From Plenodomus lindquistii (Eukaryota > Ascomycota > Dothideomycetes > Pleosporales > Leptosphaeriaceae), in NCBI GenBank assembly GCA_025504975.1, contig JANUWI010000020.1, positions 434,001-498,000 on the forward strand: 64,000 nt of DNA. Direction: 5' to 3'. The position numbers and the translations under genes are program-made. The notes under the pieces were generated by a model. It did no database searches. It had not been told where the DNA came from and saw only the letters and a list, made by a program, of their open reading frames with translations. Below are positions 22,679 to 31,754 of the stretch, piece by piece. The first letter of the stretch is position 1. Each line of letters starts with the position of its first letter.

Positions 22679-24550
22679 ACGTACTCCACGGGCGAGTGGC
22701 CGGCACGGGCGAGTGGCCGGGCTCTGCTAAGACCCTACCAAAACGTACTCTTGCAACAGTACTGCACAACCAACAACAATAGTACGTAGAAATCGTAGTA
22801 AGCCAATCTATTCAGAAATACACTCTACTTCTTGCTTGCATGTGCGCGCGTTGTGCCTACCCTCACCGCAGCGTCTACAGCGCCGTTGGGTGGGTTCGCC
22901 TCCTTTAGCGCGCACCCTCTTCGACGCCTTCTTCCCATCACCACGCGCCGCAAACTCCTTTAGAGTTGTCAAGCGTAGGCCCTCCTCGACCGTAAGGGTA
23001 CCCTGCTTCTGTACCCGCTTCCTCTTGTGCGATTTACGTCGCGTGGCGGCCTCATTCGCTGCTTGAAGCTCAAGGTTGCGTTTTTGCATCAACACCATTG
23101 AGTGCGCCATCATCTCAGCTCCTTTGGTGAACTTTGCAAGCGCATCTACCATGGCGGTTGGCGAGCTATCCACATGGCTTCGAATCCTCTCTTCAAGGAG
23201 CTTCGATTGCGACCCAAATTGCAGGGTATTGCTTGGGGTCTGGGAGTGCCAGGGCTCATTGTTGACGGCAGGGGGTGACGGCGTACGCAGCTTGATGTCA
23301 AGGCCAGATATCACAGCCTCTGGGTCAAAGGGAACCAAGCCCGCGCCTCGAAAGCCTCCCTGGATATTGCTTTGACTAATGGCAGCATTGAAAGCAGCAA
23401 TAAAGCACGGCAAGAACTCGATCTTGGTGATGTGGTTGATCCGGTTGCGCATTAGGTTCTCGGCTTGGCGGCCATACGCCTTCTTCAGAGGCGCAAAGCA
23501 ACCCACATCAAGCGGCTGCAGGAGGTGTGAGGAGTGCGGAGGCATGCATAGGGTAATAATCTTTGCCTCCTCACAGTATCTCTGGAATTCGACAGAGGAG
23601 TGGCTCTCATGACCGTCGACTATGAGCAGACGTACTGTGCCAACAGTACGCTCTTTTGTGTGCTTGTTAAAGTGCTTTAACTAGTCTAGACTAAGCCTAT
23701 TGTCTGTCTAGCCGTTCTTAGAGACTGCAAGAACCCAATCCCGAGGTAGGCTATCCTCCTTGTACCAGGCAGAGAGGTGGGTCTTGCCGGCAAAGATGAT
23801 GAAGGGTGGGATGGCCCACCCCGTCGCGTTGATGCCTTGGATCACTGTAGTCCACTCCCGGTTGCCCTGCTGCACAGATTTTGGACGCCCTTGATAGTCG
23901 GCACCTGTGACAACTGCCCTAGTTGATATGACGCCTATTATGAAGCCTGTCTCGTCGAAGTTGTAGATGTCTTCGTCCTGGATGCCGTACTTGGCTTTGG
24001 TATTCTCTACCAGGTGGAATCAGTCTTGTATGATCTTAGGATCTTCGCAGAGAGCTCTCTTGTAGTCATACTTTCGAAATGTCCTACTCCTAAGTGTTGG
24101 CTGACGTCTAACAAACGTGCTAGCCCAGTTCCTGCCAATAGGTAGTTGCCCGCGTTCAGCAAGCAGAGTATCAGCCATATCGTTGACTGCAGCGATCCGG
24201 GCGGGAAATCCTTTTGCCTCTAGGTCAAGTATATGTTGGACAATCACTGCCTCTTCTGTTGGACGGAGCCGCATGCTGTTAGGCGTTGTATCGCGTCGCG
24301 AGGGCTTTCCTTTGAGTCGATTGCAGAGTGTTCTGTGAGAGACGTTGTAGATACGTGCAGCTGCCCGTTGAGAGAGATTCGCGTTGCGTTGGATAGCCTG
24401 GATTGCAAGCTGTATCTGCCCTTCATCTAATGCTAATTGCACGTTGTTGCGTTAAGGCATCACGACTTGTATAAGGATACTTTGTGTTTTGGTGGGGTCT
24501 TGGCATCGTGGGAAACTCGCCCGGGCGGGAAACTCGCCCGTGTGGTACGC
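22679..24550 (-). mobile_element. Second Fot1-like transposon with unequal subterminal repeats
   Basis: The left TA is 22677-22678. The left end begins ACGTACTCCACGGGCGAGTG and has two GGGCGAGTGGCCGG units. The right end, reversed, has CGTACCACACGGGCGAG and two GGGCGAGTTTCCC units. No TA remains on the right, where it is fused to the Tc1-like element after a small deletion. The interior is close to the element at 25734-27584. Confidence 0.82.
22808..24460 (-). pseudogene. Fot1-like transposase broken by a few stops
   Basis: It reads from an ATG at 24460 to the stop at 22808. Codon 3 is a stop, and later stops lie at 24020-24022 (TGA), 23708-23710 (TAG) and 23681-23683 (TAG). The last three replace Trp in D-W-F, NG-W-TD and D-W-LKH contexts, a G-to-A change. 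Open pieces are 24020-24442 (helix-turn-helix, GRNWASTFV) and 22808-23545 (PPHSSHLLQPLDVGCFAPLK). The triad residues remain readable: NFDETGF, IVDGHESH and LQPLDVG with Asp intact. It ends in RRCGEGRHNARTC, a CX2CX4HX4C knuckle. It is the best comparison for the Asp-to-Asn change in the element at 20835. Confidence 0.87.
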
Positions 24551-24926
24551 ACGCGGCTGGCAAAATTCCCCGCACCGCAAATTAACCGAGGCATCAACAC
24601 CATCCACACCCCAACTTTCAACGTCTATAACTACATCATTTCTTAATCTTTTTCTATAATTTTTTGTTATAGCTAATTAGGATAACCGTGCGCATTACAA
24701 CACGCCAAAAAGGGTTTAGATTAGAGGTGTGGTTAAGTACCTAGAGGCGCGCAAAATCCCACACTCTAAGGCTAACGTGTTCTAGTACAATAGAGTCTCT
24801 AAACGCCAGGGATAGGCTATAATAAGTGAGGCCTTAGAGGACTAACGTTATAGGCATAGGACGGTAAAGGAGAAGCGTAGAAGAAAGCCCCTAATTACCC
24901 TAAATAATCTAAAAGAGCTAGAAAGG

Positions 24927-25404
24927 TGTTACGAACCAGAAGAGGAGGAAGCGACGACTATGTAGGAACGAAGGAACAAACGACCAGACGGCCAGGGCCA
25001 GTGTTCTACAACCAGTGGATGACGCCACCCTGCGTAGCGCATGTCCCACAGGCTTGGCGGAACAGCCGCATGGGACAAGTCACGTGCGTCCCACGGAATC
25101 CCACGATGTCCCACGGATCCCACGCATGGGACAATATGGGACAGTATGGAACAATGTAGGACAACGCAAGTATATAGGAACATCAAGATACCCTTGTGGT
25201 AGATTGTGTTCAACTCATGTAAACGAGCAAGCAATACATTTGGTTATCTCGAATACACTTGTTACTCTTTTCAGAAGCGCACTCTTACTGTCTTAGTAAC
25301 AAACCACCATTATCCATATACGACGCCCATCCTTAAGAACCAACCCTTGCGTTCTCCTTGACACCAGCTGCTTTATATCGTAGCCACTCAAGAAGATCCT
25401 CACA
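24927..25404. repeat. Solo LTR (478 bp) with 5-bp duplication AAAGG
   Basis: It starts TGTTACGAACC and ends CCTCACA. AAAGG occurs on both sides (24922-24926 and 25405-25409). It contains a run of CCCA(C/T)G-type words near 25040-25130 and a TATATAGG promoter-like site near 25172. Its removal repairs the transposase frame. The family (gypsy or copia) cannot be told from the LTR alone. Confidence 0.82.
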
Positions 25405-25733
25405 AAAGGATTATTTAGGAAGAGGGCTTTAAAGCTTAGGCACTTACATAAAAAGCCTTAGCCTATAAAGCTAGATTAGAGGTGTTAGAGGATACTATCT
25501 AAAAAGCTCTAGGTATAATAGATTACAGCTAGTATATTACCTATTATAAAGGCTAGGTTAACAGGACTATTAGAGGTAAATAGGTTAAGTTTATAGAGGC
25601 TATGCTTTAACTCTAGCCTACTTCTAAAGATTAGCGTATAGTACAGTTCTCTAATAAAGTATATTTTAGCTTAGGGCCTTAGGGGCGGATCTATATTATC
25701 TAAAAGCCTAGTAAATAGTACTAACGTACTCCA

Positions 25734-27584
25734 CGGGCGAGTCGGACACACGGGCGAGTCGGACACTCTGCCAAGACCCCACCAAAACGTACTCTTGCAA
25801 CAGTACTGCACAACCAACAACAATAGTACGTAGAAATCGTAGTAAGCCAATCTATTCAGAAATACACTCTACTTCTTGCTTGCATGTGCGCGCGTTGTGC
25901 CCACCCTCACCGCAGCGTCCACAGCGCCGTTGCGTGGGTTCGCCTCCCTCAGCGCGCACCCTCTTTGACGCCTTCTTCCTATCACCACGCGCCGCAAACT
26001 CCTTTAGAGTTGTCAAGCGTAGGCCCTCCTCGACCGTAAGGGTACCCTGCTTCTGTACCCGCTTCCTCTTGTGCGATTTACGTCGCGTGGCGGCCTCATT
26101 CGCTGCTTGAAGCTCAAGGTTGCGTTTTTACATCAACACCATTGAGTGCGCCATCATCTCAGCTCCTTTAGTGAACTTTGCAAGCGCATCTACCATGGCG
26201 GTTGGCGAGCTATCCACATGGCTTCGAATCCTCTCTTCAAGGAGCTTCGATTGCGACCCAAATTGCAGGGTATTGCTTGGGGTCTAGGAGTGCCAGGGCT
26301 CATTGTTGACGGCGGGGGGTGACGGCGTACGCAGCTTGATGTCAAGGCTAGATATCACAGCCTCTAGGTCAAAGGGAACCAAGCCCGCGCCTCAAAAGCC
26401 TCCCTGGATATTACTTTAAGTAATGGCAGCATTGAAAGCAGCAATAAAGCACGGCAAGAACTCGATCTTGGTAATGTAGTTAATCCGGTTGCGCATCAGA
26501 TCCTCAGCTTAGCGGCTATACGCCTTCTTCAGAGGCGCAAAATAACTAACGTCAAGCGGCTGCAGGAGGTGTAAAAAGTGCGGAGGCATGCAGAGGGTTA
26601 TAATCTTATGTTCCTCGCAGTACTAGTGGAACTCAAGCGAGTTGTAGCTCTCATAACCGTTAACTATAAGCAGACGTACTGTGCCAACAGTACGCTCTTT
26701 TGTGTGCTTGTTAAAGTGCTTTAACCAGTCTAGACTAAGCCTATTATCTGTCCAGCCGTTCTCAGAGACTGCAAGAGCCCAGTCCCGAGGCAGGCTGGGC
26801 TCCTTGTACCAGGCAGAGAGGTAGTGCTTGCCGGCAAAGATAATAAAGGGTAGGATAGCCTACCCCGTCGCATTAATGCCTTAGATCACCGTAGTCCACT
26901 CCTAGTTGCCCTGCTGCACAGATTTTAGACGCCTTTAATAGTCAGCACCTGTAACAACTGCCCCAGTTAATATAACGCCCATCATAAAGCCTGTCTTGTC
27001 AAAGTTGTAGATGTCTTCGTCCTAGATGCCGTACTTAGCTTTAGTATTCTCCACAAGCCGGAACTAGTCACCGATAACCACTAGATCTTCGCAGAGGGCT
27101 CTCTTATAATCGTACTTGCAATTAAACTTCACTTTAAGCTTAGGGCGACGCTTAACAAAGGTTGCAGCCCAGTTCTTGCCAGTAGGGTCGCGGTGCCGGG
27201 CTTCAAGCAAGGAATCAGCCATATCTTTAACAGCAGCGAGCTGGGGCGGAAATCCTCTCGCAGCGAGGTCAAGGACATGCTTAACAATCACCTCCTCTTT
27301 AGTCTTAAGCAGCTTCATCGAGTTAGGCCTGCAGTCGCGTCGAGATTGCTTTCCAGCGCGTCGATCGTGTAGCGTGCTTTTAGGGACAGTATACGTAGCT
27401 GCAACACCCCGTTGGGTAAGCGTCGCGTCTTGTTTGATAGCCTGTAGCGCAAGCTGTATCTTGCTTTCATCTAAGGACTGTAAATTGTGCTGGCGTCGAG
27501 GCATCACGTAGGCATGAGAAGTTTGGTGGGGTCTTGGCAGAGTGTCCGACTCGCCCGTGTGTCCGACTCGCCCGTGGAGTACGT
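25734..27584 (-). mobile_element. Third Fot1-like transposon, nested in the Tc1-like element (1851 bp)
   Basis: TA flanks are at 25732-25733 and 27585-27586. Both ends begin ACGTACTCCACGGGCGAGTC and contain two GGGCGAGTCGGACA units. The sequence 25788-27500 parallels 22741-24460, with more C/T and G/A changes. Confidence 0.9.
25852..27504 (-). pseudogene. Heavily RIP-mutated Fot1-like transposase
   Basis: The start ATG is at 27504 (MPRRQHNLQSLDESK) and the stop at 25852. The N-terminal helix-turn-helix region (27064-27504) is open and ends with a stop where the sister copy has Trp. The remainder is read only by aligning to 22808-24460 and contains many TAG/TAA codons. The C-terminal zinc knuckle remains visible near 25880. 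It is non-functional. Confidence 0.82.
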
Positions 27585-28412
27585 TATAGTAACTATATAC
27601 AGCACGCAAATAAGCCTATAGAAGAAAAGAAAGAGATAAAAAAAATTTACTACTAGGCGGCTATATAACACGACTTTAAAAGCCCTATAGTTTTCTATAA
27701 TATTACCTCTAACACTAATAGTAAAATAACTTAGCAGGCTTATATTAATTAAATACTTAAGCTATATATTAAGCTATAGATTACTTAAAGGCAGGACTTT
27801 ATTCTAGAGGAGGATAATAATAGTAGGTATAGGCTAGGCTAAAGTAATATTATCTAAATTTAGAAGAAATAGGCTAGCTTAAGCTACTATTTTAACTATA
27901 GTAACTCCCCTAACTTAGCTCCTATTAAAAACTATTAGTAGCTACCTAAATAATACGTTAAGAAATTTCCTTATTAGAATAAAAGTAATACTTAGGAGCT
28001 TACTTAAAAAAGGTAGAATTAGGTATTTTAGGAGTTTATAAATAGCTATATAGCTACAATACCGCAGAGGCTTAAAAACGTAATTAAGCTTAATAGTAGT
28101 ATTATAGGGTAGTAAAAACTACACTAGAAAAAAGTCTGTATAGGCCTATTACTAGCTACTATACAGCCTTATTAAATTTAAGCGTAATAACGTTAAAATA
28201 CGTGCTCAAATGTTGTTAATTCGTTGTTTTAGTGAGGATTTTAGTGAGGCGGAAGAAGCTGAGCCATTTTGCGGTGCGGGGAATTTTGCCAGCCGCGTGG
28301 TACGTTATAGCCTAGGGGGCTAGTTTTGCCGCGCGGGCTGTAGGGTACGCTAGCGCACCCCGTGCCCCGCTTATCTATTGGCTGCTAAGGCCCCTATTCT
28401 ATATAACTCCGT

Positions 28413-28594
28413 TGTTGTAGAAATGGGTGCTCAGGAATAATCGGGAGATAGATCATTGTATTGCTAGCTAGGAAGAGATTGTACTATATATACCCTTGCT
28501 ACGTGGGATCACGTGGGCATAAGCAGGGGAGCTTCACGGAAGATTCCGAGATCAAGTGGATACAGCGTTGGCTGAGTACTGTGTACGTGCAACA
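28413..28594 (-). repeat. Solo LTR of the intact Ty1/copia family, with 5-bp duplication TCCGT
   Basis: 182 bp, reading TGTTGCACG...CTACAACA on the minus strand. TCCGT stands on both sides (28408-28412 and 28595-28599). It differs from the LTR at 4738-4919 at only a few positions. It was made by LTR-LTR recombination that removed the inner part. Confidence 0.93.
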
Positions 28595-28753
28595 TCCGTC
28601 AATCTAACAACATGGTTACCAGTCCCCTTGCTATGACAAAACTTTTCTATCTAATACTTTCTGAACCACAAGCTGCTTTCGCATTCTAAGGACGTTTTTC
28701 TTGGTTGCGAGATACATGGTTGGTTAGTTGGTTGGTTGGTTGGTATTTGTTTA

Positions 28754-29171
28754 GGGCCGCTCTATTCGGGTGGGCAACAAATCTATTTGGGTGGGCGTTC
28801 TCACAGAAACGCCGCGCAGTAGATATCATACCCTCACAAGGTACCTTACTCCTCTTCTTCACGCGATATTTCTTTATAGACTAAGATTCTATACGTATTT
28901 TTTGCTTATTTTTTGCGCAAGAGAAAGATTTAGGGGCGGTATGTGAGTGCAGGTGTGTGAGTGTAGGTGTGTGAGTGTAGTTTGGTGTTTGTTAACTCAC
29001 GCGCTAGTAGTGACGCTAGTATGACAGCTGCGTACTTTTCGTCTACAACGCGTACTGTTGAGAACGCCCACCCGAATAGATTTGTTGCCCACCCGAATAG
29101 ATTTGTTGCCCACCCGAATAGATTTGTTGCCCACCCGAATAGATTTGTTGCCCACCCGAATAGAGTGGCCC
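28754..29171. mobile_element. 418-bp MITE with 21-bp repeats inside its ends
   Basis: TA is at both edges (28752-28753 and 29172-29173). The ends are inverted repeats beginning GGGCCRCTCTATTCGGGTGG. The left end has two copies of a 21-bp unit (GGGTGGGCAACAAATCTATT core); the right end has five (starts 29066, 29087, 29108, 29129, 29150, the last partial). The interior has no gene. The repeat reads as HPNRFVA in one frame, but that frame is an artefact. A GTTG microsatellite lies just outside at about 28720-28743. Confidence 0.75.
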
Positions 29172-29689
29172 TAAAACTATTGCCAACCTCCAGCAAAAAG
29201 TCAAGGACATCGCAACTGTCACGGTCCACGGAGCCCACGTCCATTCGGCATCTTCAGCGGCAACGGTCCCACACCCAGTCCGGCGCCACGATCCGTAGTG
29301 AGCTCCGCCAATAATGTACCATGACCCAGTAGACGTGTACCTCGAGGCATAATTATAAGCTACCCCACTGCATTCAATGCTGCTGTGCCTCCCCTGCAAT
29401 CATCTCTGATCGATTCACCTTGTCTACTGTCAGGAACACACACAACAACCTTGTTTGTTCATAATTAAGCTCCACGAACGCCAGATATTAACACTTTCTC
29501 CGGCAAAGGGGACATCGACTTTGAGAAGCGGCGAAGGACTGTGATAAACAAGTGCGAGACCTCCGGCGAAGAATACTGCCTATGATACTAGAAGGACTTT
29601 GTTAAGGCGAAGCGTGGGCGAAGCGGTCAATTTATACATTGATGACATGCTCTAGAATTAACCTATTTAATCAAGCACTTCACCCTTCG

Positions 29690-30295
29690 CCTCACCCATA
29701 TTCCTTGTCGAGAAATAATCAGAGGCGGATTACAGATTTGTGTGAATTACCGCGTCTTTAACAACATCACTAAGAACAACCAAACTTTCCACGAGTTATC
29801 AAAGAGACTCTAAGATGAACGGCTAAGTTGAAGGTTATAACACTGGTAGACGTGGCCGCCTTTAACTAAGTCCGCATGACAAAGGGCGATGGACAAAAGA
29901 CCGCGTTAAGAACGCGATACAGACTGAGTCTGTACGAGTACCTAGTCATGCCTTTTGGATTGTACAATGCCTCAGTCACGTTCTAAACGTTTATTAATGG
30001 TACATTACGCTACCATCTTGACGTTATTCGCACTGTTTATTGGGCTATATCCTTGTCTACAGCGACGACGAAACAAAGCACCAGGATCGCGTCTCGAGCG
30101 TTTTCGCTCAACCTCAAAAGCCGGTATGTTCTACACCTGGCCAAATGCCAGTTTGAGGCCAAGCGTGTCATGTATCTTGGTCTCATCCACACTACTTATG
30201 GAATCAAAATTCAGCCAGTACAAGTCGAAACTGTGCTGGAATGGCAGCTCTCGCGAACGGTACAAGATTTACAGTTCTCTCTAAGATTCTAACAC
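29690..30295 (+). pseudogene. Ty3/gypsy reverse-transcriptase relic
   Basis: Pieces in several frames give VNYRVFNNITKNN (normally VDYRALN), TLVDVAAFN (first RT aspartate), KTALRTRY, YEYLVMPFGLYNASVTF, then a frameshift at the catalytic Y-x-D-D site, and LAKCQFEAKRVMYLGLI...GIKIQPVQVETVLEW. This is the standard gypsy RT order. Stops and indels are spread throughout. Flanking sequence at 29172-29689 may include older parts of the same element, but I see no clear LTR. Confidence 0.78.
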
Positions 30296-30299
30296 GCTT

Positions 30300-31750
30300 A
30301 CCGACCCTTCATCAAAGGCGTCTCCTACTTCGCAGGTATCAAGAAGTCTCACAACCTACCATAGGCAGGCTTGGAATTATCATTGTCAGTGCCAGCGTCC
30401 GACTGTAGCCCTAACGCTCACAGCCATTCTTCGCCTTCGCATACACAACAAATCAACCGCGCGACGTATGGTCATTGGTTTTGAAAAGCTTCCATGGGGC
30501 GTTCGCTATGGCTGTAAGTCTGTACGCATCAACAGAAGCATTCACCCTACTAATAGTTTGACCAGATCATTGGTGGTGCGGTATGACACGGTGGTAAAGG
30601 TGTAAGAAGCTTCCATTTACCCGGATCCCTCGCGAAGACGCTATTCCAACTTCCCCGCTCCTGTTCCCCGTCTTTTACACTCGCCTCGTACAGTTCCGCC
30701 ATTGCCCGTATGGTGGACGCCGCGCTGGCGCCCTCACTGCCATCCAGGTTCCCGCCCTCGGCGGCAACCTTAACGTATGGGCCGGTATCTTTTATAGAAA
30801 CTACTGTGCTGTTGAAGGCACACTGAAGAAGGAAGATCTGTGCAATGATATTGTTGCTGTGTCTTTCACAGGAGATGTCTCTGAGGTACGAAGAGTGTAC
30901 AAAAGTATGCACAACAGCGCCACAAGTTGCGCGATCTGGATAGCAGTACTTCAAAAGTTTTGGCATCGGTATTAAGTTTTGCCACTGTGCTAAGCTACGC
31001 CGGACGAAACGACCTAGCAGGCCAATTAGTCGTCAAAGCTCGCTACTCTGTTGCTGGCGAATCGCTATCTATGCGTCTTGTGCTACGCGAATCGGAGCAT
31101 GCGCTAAAGACTTGCACGTTGAATCCAGCTTCGACTTCCAAATCAGCGATTGGGTGGGTGAAGGATGCTACGGTCGCCCAGTGGGTCCTCGGCAAAGTCA
31201 GACTTGTCCAAGGTCACTGAAGGATCTGCTGAAAGAAGCCAACGTGACAAGGTCCAAGTCGACGGACGATACTAGCATGTCGGGAGCGGATGGACCGTCT
31301 AAAGGCTTTAGAACTTTCACATTTTCTCATTTGACAACCGAGAAGCTTTTGGCCTCGCAAACGCACGCTTCCTTGAGGACAAGTCCGGTCGACAGTGTGA
31401 GTGCAACTCTCTCTCGTGCCATCTAGAAACACTCTCAAGATCCAGACCCGGCCCTTCGTATCCAGTCTGCATACAGTATTCGCGATGAGCAGGGCATCTC
31501 CTTGGGAAGCATAGGCTGTTACGAGGTTGAGGTAGGATTTGAAGCACCCGCACCAGAACCTCAGGAGAGCTTGATCCACACAGTTTGATGGACAGATGAT
31601 GCTCGCACAGGGGGTCCGCAGTGGCAGTTTATGTCGACTGCACGCGGCTTGAGAAAAGCCAGCAGGACTTGTCATGCCGCGATTGGCGCTTGTTGGACCC
31701 CATTCCTGGCCATGGTGCGCGTGTAGTTGTCGAAATGATAGCCGACCAAG
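30300..31750. other. No recognisable gene
   Basis: Short frames occur on both strands without family motifs. The part nearest the NRPS relic (from about 30900) could be a still more decayed upstream module, but I cannot assign a domain to it. Confidence 0.45.
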
Positions 31751-31754
31751 GATG

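Larger units (their letters stand above)
24667..28115 (+). pseudogene. RIP-mutated Tc1/mariner-like transposase in three pieces
   Basis: Pieces lie at about 24667-24926, 25405-25733 and 27585-28115. Across the LTR the protein reads KELER then II-stop-EEGFKA; across the Fot1-like insert it reads KPSK-stop-Y then YSNYIQHANK, so both junctions restore the fungal Tc1-like pattern. Family landmarks are VQFSNKVYF (normally SDEVHF, first Asp changed to Asn), GPQGRIYIIQKP, LEEDNNSRYRLG (second Asp), NSPDLAPIKNCQQPPK (third acidic site) and a C-terminal IPQRLKNVIKLN. Many TAG/TAA occur at Trp/Gln positions. The exact start is unclear. It is dead. Confidence 0.75.
24550..28305 (+). mobile_element. Tc1/mariner-like transposon interrupted by a solo LTR and by a Fot1-like element
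   Basis: A 32-bp inverted repeat bounds it: CACGCGGCTGGCAAAATTCC... from 24550, and its reverse complement ending at 28299 followed by GTGGTACGT; TA follows at 28306-28307. Removing the LTR (24927-25404 plus one AAAGG) and the Fot1-like element (25734-27584 plus one TA) leaves about 1.4 kb, a normal Tc1/mariner size, with a continuous reading frame apart from RIP stops. Confidence 0.8.

Noticed and set aside
29066..29164. CRISPR-like array of 21-bp repeats
   Set aside because: The repeats are directly adjacent with no spacers and lie inside the inverted end of a TA-flanked MITE in a eukaryotic genome.
28930..29399. Protein with HPNRFVA or YSGGQQI repeats
   Set aside because: Both strands are open only because the 21-bp repeat is divisible by three and lacks stops; it is the MITE end.
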